A DNA stretch of 36,545 bases, from assembly GCA_026709535.1 (NCBI GenBank), contig JAPOST010000199.1, positions 1-36,545 on the forward strand, given 5' to 3'. Positions 17,626 through 24,512 of this stretch are shown in pieces. The DNA comes from Rhodospirillaceae bacterium. Lineage in GTDB: Bacteria > Pseudomonadota > Alphaproteobacteria > Bin65. Under the pieces are notes generated by a model. It searched no databases. It was not told the origin of the DNA and was given only the letters and a program-made list of their open reading frames with translations. A program made the translations under genes and the position numbers. The first letter of the stretch is position 1; every line of letters begins with the position of its first letter.

Positions 17626-18846
17626 TCAGATCTTTATCTCGTACTGCTTCGTGTCGTCCGGATTCTTCTGAAGGTCACACACGGCCTGTGTATCCGATGG
17701 CGGAATCTGGCTGTAGCTCTTGATGACATTGAGCTTCTGGTTCTTGATCTCAATCAGATGCATGTCGTGCGTCACATGATGCGTCTTGGGGTCAATGGTG
17801 ACCTTGCCCGTCGGGCCGGTGTAGCTGATGCCGGTCTCTAGCGCTTCGATCACCTTCATCCGGTCCAGTGTTCCTGCCTTCTTGACGCCTTCAGCCCACA
17901 GGCGGACGCCGTCGTAGCTGGACGCGGCAATCTCGTGGATATCGTCCGTGTTACCGAACCTCTTCTTATAGGCCGTCAGGAATGTCTTTACCGACGGGAT
18001 GTCCGCTTCTGGAGAGAAGCTCTGGCAGACCATGATACCGTCGCCTTCGCTTGCCGTCAGGATCCTGTGATCGTTGCCGGAGGACATGGTTGTCGAAGCG
18101 ACGGGGATCTTCCTGTTCATGCCTGCTGCTGCCCATTGGCGATAGAACGACAGGTGCGCTGCGCCGACCAGCACGGCCATTACCATGTCCGGCTTGGCCT
18201 TCTGGATCTTGGCGATCGTCGAGCCAAAGTCGGAGACGTTCAACGGGAAGAAATCGGCCTGGATGACATCGCCGCCCGCGTTCTTTGCATAATGCCTGAT
18301 CCAGTTCGTCGTGATCTGACCGTAGTTGTAGTCAGCTGCCAGGACGTAGATCTTCTTGCCCCATTTCTTGATCGTTTCGGGCACGAGAATTGCCGACTGC
18401 TGGGCCGGTGTGGTGCCTGTGCAGAAAACGTTACGGTCGCACACGCCGCCTTCGTAGGTGGTGTTGTAGAAATACAACGTCTTTGCCTTTCGAAGCGTTG
18501 GCCGGATGGCTTCGCGCGACGCCGACAGGATTCCGCCGTGAATGACATCCACCTTGTCCCGGCGAGTCATGCGGCGGGCATATTGGGTGTACAGAGCCAT
18601 GTTGGACTGGGTGTCATAAGGGATCATCTCGATCTGCCTGCCCAACAGGCCACCAGCTGCGTTGATTTCCTCAACCGCCAGTTGATGCGTCTTTTCCATC
18701 GGTTTGCCGTAGGCTTCGAAGATGCCTGACGTGTCGAGGATGCTGCCGAACTTTATAGTATCGGCTGACTGAGCGACGGATGGTATGGTGGCAAACGCTC
18801 CGGCCGCTGTCGCTCCCTGCATGAACTGTCTGCGATTGATGGTCAT
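17626..18846 (-). CDS. amide/urea-type ABC substrate-binding protein, Tat-exported
   Basis: 406 aa. The N-terminus is a twin-arginine signal (NRRQFMQGATAAGAFATIPSVAQSA), so the folded protein is sent to the periplasm. The mature part is a type I periplasmic-binding fold of the AmiC/FmdD/UrtA branch: IKFGSILDTSGIFEAYG, AVEEINAAGGLLGRQIEMI, the FYNTTYEGGVCDRNVFCTG stretch and ADYNYGQITTNWIRHY. These are more like short-chain amide/urea binders than leucine binders. A strong GGGAGGAG ribosome binding site precedes the ATG. It is the first transporter gene, directly after the flotillin. The specific ligand is unknown; an amide fits the fused amidase downstream. Confidence 0.92.
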   Translation of the reverse strand: MTINRRQFMQGATAAGAFATIPSVAQSADTIKFGSILDTSGIFEAYGKPMEKTHQLAVEEINAAGGLLGRQIEMIPYDTQSNMALYTQYARRMTRRDKVDVIHGGILSASREAIRPTLRKAKTLYFYNTTYEGGVCDRNVFCTGTTPAQQSAILVPETIKKWGKKIYVLAADYNYGQITTNWIRHYAKNAGGDVIQADFFPLNVSDFGSTIAKIQKAKPDMVMAVLVGAAHLSFYRQWAAAGMNRKIPVASTTMSSGNDHRILTASEGDGIMVCQSFSPEADIPSVKTFLTAYKKRFGNTDDIHEIAASSYDGVRLWAEGVKKAGTLDRMKVIEALETGISYTGPTGKVTIDPKTHHVTHDMHLIEIKNQKLNVIKSYSQIPPSDTQAVCDLQKNPDDTKQYEIKI

Positions 18847-18881
18847 GGTTTCACTCCTCCCGGGTTGATGTTCTTAGAGGT

Positions 18882-20459
18882 TCAAGATTTATCGTCTTCG
18901 GCGTCGTCTTCGTCGTCGCCGGCCAGCTGCAAATTCACGCCCAGCTGCTTGCCCAGCTTTTGCATGGCGGGAAGTTGCACCGCCATGTTCAGCACTCCGT
19001 CTACAACCTGGTTGAATGGCGAGGTAGGGGTGCTGGCGTTATCGTTACCTTGCACACCAAGGCCCAAGCCATTCACCTGGTTGATGCGGATCGATTCGAT
19101 CTTCTCGGCAGGCTTGACCATCTGCTCAATGATTGCCGGCATCTTGTCGATGCGGTGTTGCTCCAGCTTCGTGCGCAACACCGCGTCGCTGGTGTCATTT
19201 TCTGCTGCGATCAGCGCAGCTTTGCCTTCGGCTTCCGACTTCAGTTCATGGCGCCGGGCTTCGGCCTTGACGGATGTCGCTTTTGCCTCCGCCTGGACCT
19301 TGTCGAGCAGCGTCTTGACCTCCGATTTGGTCACTTCTTCGGAGACATCCGAATCGCGCTTGGCGCGCATCAGCGCTGTTTCAGCTTCGCGTTGGGCTGC
19401 CAGCTTTTCCTTTTCCAGCCGCATCTTTTCCTGCGCCGCGATAATTCCCGCCCGGCGCAACTCCATTTCTGCCTCAGCATCAAACTCCTCGGCACGCTTG
19501 CGGCTGAGAACGATCTGGCTATCGATCTTTGTCGATTCGGCTGCCAGAAGCGCTTCTGATTCCTCCTGACGCAATTTCAGGTCGCGCTGGATTTCTGCCA
19601 GTCGGGTCTTGCGCTCGGCATCAATGCGCGCGCGGATTGCTTCCTGCTGCGCCTGCTGGCGCGCAGATTCCTCTGCTGCACCGCTGGCCGCTCGGACTTC
19701 TTCAACGGTCTGATGCTGAGCGATTTCCGCCTCTTGTTGTTCGCGTTCAATCTGCAATTTGCGTTTCAGCGATTCGAGCTGAGTCTGCCGGACTGACACG
19801 TCAGCATCTGCTTCGATCGTGGCGCGCTGTTTCTTGTTGGCGGAGATGATTTCTGCAAGTTTGCGCATTCCGACAGCGTTGAACGCATTATTCTCCTCCA
19901 AGGTCGCAAACGATGCCTGATCGAACCGGGTAAGCGATGCCGATTCAAGCTTGAGGCCATTCTGTTCAAGGTTTTCCGCAAGTTGTGCTTCAACTTCTTT
20001 CACGAACGCGGCGCGGTCTTCATGAAGCTGGTCCATCGTCTTGGTGGCTACCACTCCCTGCATGGCGCCGATCAGCCGGCCACCTAGCAGCTCATGCAGA
20101 TTTTCGGGCCGAAGCGACCGGGCGCCGATGGCCTGGGCCGCTGTGGCGACGCCTGTGGGCGTCGGCAAGACGCGCAGGTTATATTCCATCTCCACGTCTA
20201 GGCGCAGCCGATCTTCTGTCATCAGCGACTTGTTGCCGGTGCGAGCGACCTCCAGCGGCATGGCGCGCATGTTGATTTCTTCGATCCGGTGCAGGAAGGG
20301 CAGGGCGATGGAGCCGCCATCCATCACGACTTTCTGGCCTCCGAAGCCAGTCCGGATCAGCGCCGTTTCGCGTGTGGCTTTGCGGTAGAAGCGCTGCATG
20401 AATGCAATGAGGATTGCCAGTACTACGACAATGATGACAAGGACTATGAAGGTCGCCAT
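18882..20459 (-). CDS. flotillin-like SPFH-domain membrane protein
   Basis: 525 aa. One N-terminal membrane helix (residues 3-21, FIVLVIIVVVLAILIAF). An SPFH/band-7 domain follows at about 30-200 (TGFGGQKVVMDGGSIALPFLHRIEEINMRAMPLEV). Residues ~190-440 are a long charged coiled coil with repeated Glu-Ala patterns typical of flotillins. The C-terminus is short and acidic (DDEDDAEDDKS). Flotillins (FloA/FloT/YqiK) oligomerise into membrane scaffolds that organise lipid microdomains and protein complexes. It lies 35 bp upstream of the substrate-binding protein and on the same strand, between it and the AmiC-like gene, so it is probably co-expressed with the importer. That placement is unusual. 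Confidence 0.9.
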   Translation of the reverse strand: MATFIVLVIIVVVLAILIAFMQRFYRKATRETALIRTGFGGQKVVMDGGSIALPFLHRIEEINMRAMPLEVARTGNKSLMTEDRLRLDVEMEYNLRVLPTPTGVATAAQAIGARSLRPENLHELLGGRLIGAMQGVVATKTMDQLHEDRAAFVKEVEAQLAENLEQNGLKLESASLTRFDQASFATLEENNAFNAVGMRKLAEIISANKKQRATIEADADVSVRQTQLESLKRKLQIEREQQEAEIAQHQTVEEVRAASGAAEESARQQAQQEAIRARIDAERKTRLAEIQRDLKLRQEESEALLAAESTKIDSQIVLSRKRAEEFDAEAEMELRRAGIIAAQEKMRLEKEKLAAQREAETALMRAKRDSDVSEEVTKSEVKTLLDKVQAEAKATSVKAEARRHELKSEAEGKAALIAAENDTSDAVLRTKLEQHRIDKMPAIIEQMVKPAEKIESIRINQVNGLGLGVQGNDNASTPTSPFNQVVDGVLNMAVQLPAMQKLGKQLGVNLQLAGDDEDDAEDDKS

Positions 20460-20586
20460 GTGACTCGCCTCTTTCTTGGAACTGTCGCAATTCCGGCCGT
20501 CTGCTCCTGCGGCTCACAATTATCCTTGCGTTATTTTCCATGTCAAATAAATTGTCGGCATGGATCGAGGACATTCCTTGCGGCAT

Positions 20587-21615
20587 CTATCGGGCCAGTT
20601 TTTGAACGATGCAGAAGTCCAATCCATGCGTCTCCGCCAGATAGATGGGAAGTGTCGACGACCCGGCTTCAGCGCGGACACCCATGCGGTCCTGTCCGGT
20701 AATATGCGTCGCCAGCCTGCCCATCCCTTCATAGATCGACTGACCCAGATTGTTCAGCACCGGGGCGCGTTCGCCAAACCGGCCATGATACCGTTCCCGA
20801 AACGCGCCGTTGCGGCGCGTGTCCAGTGCTTCGAAGTAACCGGCGCTGACAAACAGCCCGTTCGTGGCTTCAGAGCCCATGGCAAGCAGCATGTTTTCTT
20901 CAATTGCACAGGACAGCCGCAAGATGCGCTGCGACAAGCCTGCGGCATTGAAGCCACGATTGAAAAGAACCGAATCCTGGCCGATAAGGGACAGCAACAC
21001 GATGTCCGGGCGGCGTTCCTTGATGCGGTCCAGAGTACGGTCGAATCGGTTGTCGTCAGTCGCGCTCGGGGTAAATCCGACGAAATCATTGCCGATGACG
21101 TGATGGCCTCGTTGTTTCAGGGCCCTGGCCGCCAGCGCGTGTGTGACACGCGGCCAGACATAATCGTTGCCGACGAAATACCAGCGGCGCAGTCGGTAGC
21201 GGCTGCCCATCCAATCCAATGCCGGCAAAAGCTGCCGATCCGGCGTCGCGCCGATGCAATGCGCCCCGTCGGCTACCAGGCCTTCATGCAGGGGCGTGTA
21301 GATGTAGGGAATACGATGAGCGACCGCGGCGACGACGGTATCGCGGACGTCGCTTGTGTGCATGCCGACGATGGAGTCGATTGCTCCGGCGGCGATCAGG
21401 CGGGTCGCTGTCCGGGCAACGGTATCCGGGTTGCCGCCAGCGTCGACGAATCGAAGCCGAAACTGCCGGTTGCAAGAATACCGGTCGTTCATTTCTGCCC
21501 CGGCAAGTTCGGCGCTAGCGCGACAGGAGGGTCCCCAGATACCTGCTACGCCGCTGGTCGGGATGAAAACCCCAACAGTATGTATCTGTATCTTGCTGCT
21601 CGTCATGCCTGGCAT
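20587..21615 (-). CDS. AmiC-like cytoplasmic amide-binding regulator/sensor
   Basis: 342 aa (or 339 from the second Met). Type I periplasmic-binding fold without any signal peptide: the protein begins MPGMTSSKIQIHTVGVFIPTSG and goes straight into strand 1. Other family marks are VDAGGNPDTVARTATRLIA, IYTPLHEGLVADGAHCIGATPDRQLLPALDWM and WYFVGNDYVWPR, which resemble AmiC, the intracellular amide sensor of the Pseudomonas amidase operon, and UrtA-type binders. It is the first gene of the minus-strand operon and divergent from a MarR gene. In Pseudomonas AmiC acts by sequestering the ANTAR antiterminator AmiR. No AmiR-like gene is visible here, so its output partner is unknown. Confidence 0.85.
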   Translation of the reverse strand: MPGMTSSKIQIHTVGVFIPTSGVAGIWGPSCRASAELAGAEMNDRYSCNRQFRLRFVDAGGNPDTVARTATRLIAAGAIDSIVGMHTSDVRDTVVAAVAHRIPYIYTPLHEGLVADGAHCIGATPDRQLLPALDWMGSRYRLRRWYFVGNDYVWPRVTHALAARALKQRGHHVIGNDFVGFTPSATDDNRFDRTLDRIKERRPDIVLLSLIGQDSVLFNRGFNAAGLSQRILRLSCAIEENMLLAMGSEATNGLFVSAGYFEALDTRRNGAFRERYHGRFGERAPVLNNLGQSIYEGMGRLATHITGQDRMGVRAEAGSSTLPIYLAETHGLDFCIVQKLAR

Positions 21616-21708
21616 CTCAAGCCAACCCTATATAATCCTATGCATTGTGCGACAGTGTCCGTGGCGGCGGAAGGGAGCATCTGCCATCGATCGATCCGGG
21701 AGGGGTAG
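21616..21708. promoter_or_regulatory. divergent promoter region between the amide operon and MarR gene
   Basis: A 93-bp gap between two divergent starts. The AT-rich core at 21626-21640 contains TATAAT (21631-21636), readable as a -10 for the MarR gene; its reverse complement offers a weaker -10 for the operon. No convincing -35 was found. A MarR dimer would be expected to bind here. The MarR gene has a strong GGGAGGGG ribosome binding site at 21698-21705. Confidence 0.4.
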
Positions 21709-22152
21709 ATGGCATTTGCGGACGGAACCGCCGATACCCTGATACAGGTCGGCCAATCGATTTCAGTAACTTTGGAATCGATCGTGGGCCGCCACGGACT
21801 GACGCTTGCGCAATGGCGCGTTCTTGACTGCCTGCAAGACGGAAGTGGAAAGACCATGTCCAGCCTGTCGTCGGCGTGTGGCATCCGACTCTCGGCTCTG
21901 TCGAGGTTGGTGGATCGGATGGTTGTCCGATCCTTGGTAATGCGCAAACGGGACGAGAATGATCAGCGGGTCATCATCGTTATGGCATCCGATTTCGGGC
22001 TTGAATACTATGCCCGCAGCGCGGCGGCCGTTGATGCCTTTGATGCCTGGCTGGCAGAGCGGATATGCGATTTCGAGCTCGATAATCTCAATGTCCTGGC
22101 GATTGGATCGGAAGATCTTCGATCAAATCCCCTTTACATGGGCTTGGAGTGA
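21709..22152 (+). CDS. MarR-family transcriptional regulator
   Basis: 147 aa. Winged-helix regulator with the MarR pattern: LTLAQWRVLDCLQDG leading into MSSLSSACGIRLSALSRLVDRMV as recognition helix-turn-helix, then the wing RKRDENDQRVIIV with the conserved Asp-x-Arg type contact. Flanking helices would dimerise. MarR proteins usually repress divergent operons and release DNA on binding small, often aromatic, acids or phenols. It is divergent from the amide-transport/amidase operon and converges with a hydratase gene of aromatic catabolism, so it is a likely regulator of one or both. An aromatic-derived inducer would be consistent but is inference. Confidence 0.9.
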   Translation: MAFADGTADTLIQVGQSISVTLESIVGRHGLTLAQWRVLDCLQDGSGKTMSSLSSACGIRLSALSRLVDRMVVRSLVMRKRDENDQRVIIVMASDFGLEYYARSAAAVDAFDAWLAERICDFELDNLNVLAIGSEDLRSNPLYMGLE

Positions 22153-22191
22153 GGCCTCAAAAGGCACCGTGAGGGGCATGTTTCCGCTCTG

Positions 22192-22974
22192 TTATTCGAA
22201 TCCGACGTTGACGACGCCAAGGTTGCCGAAGTCGGCGCGCAGCGTATCCCCGGGGCGGGCCCAAACCGGACGTACGAAGGACCCGGAGAGAACAATATGG
22301 CCGGGCTTCAGACTGGTGTCGTGTTCGCCCAGTTTGTTCGCGAGCCAGGCGATTCCCATTGCTGGATGGCCGAGGACGCCGATGGCGACTCCTGTCTCTT
22401 CGATTTCGGTGTTTCGGTACAGCGCGCCTGGAACCCAGCGGAGGTCGATGTCATGTGGCCCAACAGGATGCCCCCCCATGACGATCCCGGCAGCAGCGCC
22501 GTTATCCGCGATTGTATCGAAGATTTTACGCGGGTTCTGGACGCGAGCATCGATGATCTCGATGGATGGGACGACATATTCCGTCGCCCGCAGCACCTCC
22601 AGAAGGCCGACGCCAGGCCCTGACAGCGATTGGCCCAGAACGAAGGCAAGCTCCAGTTCAACTCTCGGTATGCAGTAATCCGCATGCCGAACGATCGCGC
22701 CATCGGCAACGATCATGTTGTTCATCAGATGGCCGTAGTCCGGCTCATCGATTTCCGATGACCGTTGCATTGCCTTGGAGGTGAGGCCGACCTTGTGACC
22801 GATGACCTGGGCCCCGCCGGCTATCTTGTGGGCTGCAACTTCTGCCTGGATGGCATAGGCGTCTTCAAACGTGATGTCGGGCCAGGTTTTCGAGATCTGT
22901 AGCACGGGCGTGCGGGTTTCCTCGGCCTCAATAAGCAATGCGGCGGCTTTCTTGCGAGCGTCTTCAGAGAGCAT
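22192..22974 (-). CDS. 2-oxohept-3-enedioate / 2-keto-4-pentenoate hydratase
   Basis: 260 aa from ATG 22974; an upstream in-frame start at 23040 adds residues that do not fit the family. FAH-fold, Mg2+-dependent hydratase of the HpaH/HpcG-MhpD group, which adds water to 2-oxo-alkenoates in meta-cleavage pathways. Motifs: IGHKVGLTSKAMQ near 59-71, VELELAFVLGQ with the metal-binding glutamates, IEIIDARVQ, and the C-terminal GHIVLSGSFVRPVWARPGDTLRADFG. Length and GHKVGLTS favour the HpaH (homoprotocatechuate) branch. No other meta-cleavage genes are in the window. It converges with the MarR gene, leaving 39 bp between them. Confidence 0.88.
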   Translation of the reverse strand: MLSEDARKKAAALLIEAEETRTPVLQISKTWPDITFEDAYAIQAEVAAHKIAGGAQVIGHKVGLTSKAMQRSSEIDEPDYGHLMNNMIVADGAIVRHADYCIPRVELELAFVLGQSLSGPGVGLLEVLRATEYVVPSIEIIDARVQNPRKIFDTIADNGAAAGIVMGGHPVGPHDIDLRWVPGALYRNTEIEETGVAIGVLGHPAMGIAWLANKLGEHDTSLKPGHIVLSGSFVRPVWARPGDTLRADFGNLGVVNVGFE

Positions 22975-23010
22975 GGCGTTTCTTGCTGTGTGAGTTGTGA
23001 TCAAGATATT

Positions 23011-23018
23011 CCTATAGG
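23011..23018. promoter_or_regulatory. 8-bp palindrome upstream of the hydratase
   Basis: CCTATAGG, a perfect palindrome, lies 37 bp upstream of the hydratase ATG in an AT-rich context and could overlap a -10 (TATAGG) on the minus strand. It is a short site, so chance is quite possible. Confidence 0.2.
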
Positions 23019-23166
23019 TAAGGATTATGCCGAAGTCCAACTGGCGGCTGACAAGTCGTACGCCTCAGGGATGTGAAGTAGATTGATGCTGTCGTAGCTC
23101 CTGTCTTTCAAGAGGGCTTGACTTGGAGTTTGGTGCCGCGGGGAACACGCCAAAGCTTGTCAGGGC

Positions 23167-23446
23167 ATGAAAGGTTTCAATCACGAAACCGCGGATAATT
23201 CCGTTGGCGAATATGTGCGAGAGATTGTCCACACGAACGGGATCGAATCCTTCCGGACGATGCTGAAACGCGGTTGTCAGGATACCTTCCACCATTTCAG
23301 CGCCAAGCATGGCAACCGCCATGTCGGTGATTTCGCCGGTCGCCACAACAGCCGTGATGCAGATTCTGTTGACATGATGGACACCATAGCGCGGCGTATG
23401 GTTGGAAAGCAGCTGCGGTAACGGGATTTGATAGCTTGATGCGTCC
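23167..23446 (+). pseudogene. IS1595-family transposase C-terminal remnant
   Basis: About 84 residues match, from memory, the C-terminus of ISXO2/IS1595-type transposases: HETADNSVGEYVREIVHTNGIES, then FRTMLKRGCQDTFHHFSAKH, NRHVGDFAGRHN and MVGKQL. Known members read roughly GEYVR..AHTNGIESFWSMLKR.., so the catalytic-domain end is recognisable. After GKQLR there is a TAA, then RDLIA in the same frame and another stop: the family's YRDLIA stretch interrupted by nonsense. Upstream, the same frame is full of stops and lacks the DDE catalytic core. This is a dead 3' fragment. No terminal repeats were located. Confidence 0.75.
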
Positions 23447-23969
23447 GTGCCCTGGCCGTGAGTACCCGTCGTTGACTGGATGGCTATAAAGCTGCCCCCG
23501 CGTTCTGTAGTCCTGCTCTGACACGCGGCAGGTCCGGATTTTGCGCCACCTGGCGCAATCCATTGGGTCATTACAGGTCCGGAAAGCATTGCTACCAACA
23601 CGGCGGCCAGTGGGATGCTGACGCGCCTTACTGGATTCCACCGCGCAAATTTCCGGGGGCATTGTCCAGAATATCGCCGTGTATCTCCCTGCGATTATCG
23701 CCGGGGTCGGCTAGAAGCAGATCATCGCCGCTGGAGTCGCCAGCCGGCTCGTCTCAAGGTAAATCGTCTGTCTTGGGCCGCAATGTCAAGAGAGGAGCAT
23801 CATTACTTTCCAGAACCAAGGATCGCTCACGTCCCTTTCGCTTGACAGGACTGAAGTCTGGAGAACTTCTGCCGCATGCTGTCGAGGCGCCAGGCTTTCG
23901 TCCTGTTTCGCAGCCCACCAAGTTGGGTGCATGGCCTAGGTGCCATGACCGTCTGGAGATCAAGGGTTG
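23447..23969. other. gene-free stretch inside the island
   Basis: About 520 bp between the transposase remnant and the toxin-like pseudogene. Open frames on both strands are Arg/Ser/Pro-rich with no recognisable motifs and no ribosome binding sites. It is probably decayed mobile DNA. No tRNA or attachment-site repeat was seen. Confidence 0.4.
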
Positions 23970-23987
23970 ATTGACTTACATGTCAAT
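23970..23987. promoter_or_regulatory. palindromic operator candidate overlapping a start codon
   Basis: ATTGAC and GTCAAT (6-bp arms) flank TTACAT, covering the ATG at 23980 of the toxin-like pseudogene. TTGACT at 23971 could double as a -35. Autoregulated toxin-antitoxin operons usually carry such a site at their first gene. Confidence 0.35.
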
Positions 23988-24512
23988 AAGTGATGTGCTT
24001 CAGGATGCAGTTGCACGGGGCCTGCTGATCCGGGTGGAGCCAAGGATGTCGAGCGAACCGATGATCCGGGCCTTGTATGCCTCTCCGGCAGTGTACCGTC
24101 TCGTCACCGGGCCTTGGGCAAACTAGGAAGAGGAAATTCGATGCGGCAGGCTTTGGGCAGACTTCGACAGATTCGTCGAGGGGAGGGTGTTCCTGTGGCT
24201 CTGGATAACCCTTACAGCAGGCCGAGTAACGCATACTTATCCCGACTGGATCCTGCCGAGGATGAAGTGTGGGAAATTCGCAGTCGTGCTCCTCGACCGG
24301 CAATCAGGGTTTTTGGTCGTTTTGCGGGGACGGATTGCTTCGCGGCCTTGAACTGGAGGCTCAGGAAGGAACTTGGCGGGCGAGATTGGCAGGAGTTTCG
24401 GCAAGAAGTGCGCAACTGTCTGGCTGCATGGAGGAACTCCTTTTCCTCTTACGACGCATTCAAGGGAGAGACCGTCGATGAATACATCTCAGAAAAAGCC
24501 CTTTCTGTCTGA
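23980..24512 (+). pseudogene. RelE/HigB-like toxin-type protein, broken by a stop and a frameshift
   Basis: ATG 23980 opens 48 residues (MSISDVLQDAVARGLLIRVE ... LYASPAVYRLVTGPWAN) and stops at TAG 24124. The same frame continues with EEEIRCGRLWADFDRFVEGR. The protein then resumes in another frame near 24190 as VPVALDNPYSRPSNAYLSRL, DEVWEIRSRAPRPAIRVFGR, FAGTDCFAALNWRLRKELGG and ends ETVDEYISEKALSV. Read together this is a ~177-residue protein with a RelE/HigB-like C-terminus (IRVFG.FA..D.FVAL.W), carrying one nonsense codon and one frameshift. The distal part also has its own ATG at 24141 behind AGAGGA, giving a 123-residue ORF, so the RelE-like half might still be made. It overlaps the HTH gene by 35 bp. 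Recognition as one family is from memory of similar rhizobial proteins. Confidence 0.6.

Noticed and set aside
22150-22159. TGAGGCCTCA palindrome at the MarR stop
   Set aside because: Short, partly coding, no T-run; too weak to call a terminator between the convergent genes.
23065-23601. 178-codon minus-strand frame
   Set aside because: It is antisense to recognisable IS1595 transposase sequence and shows no protein motifs.
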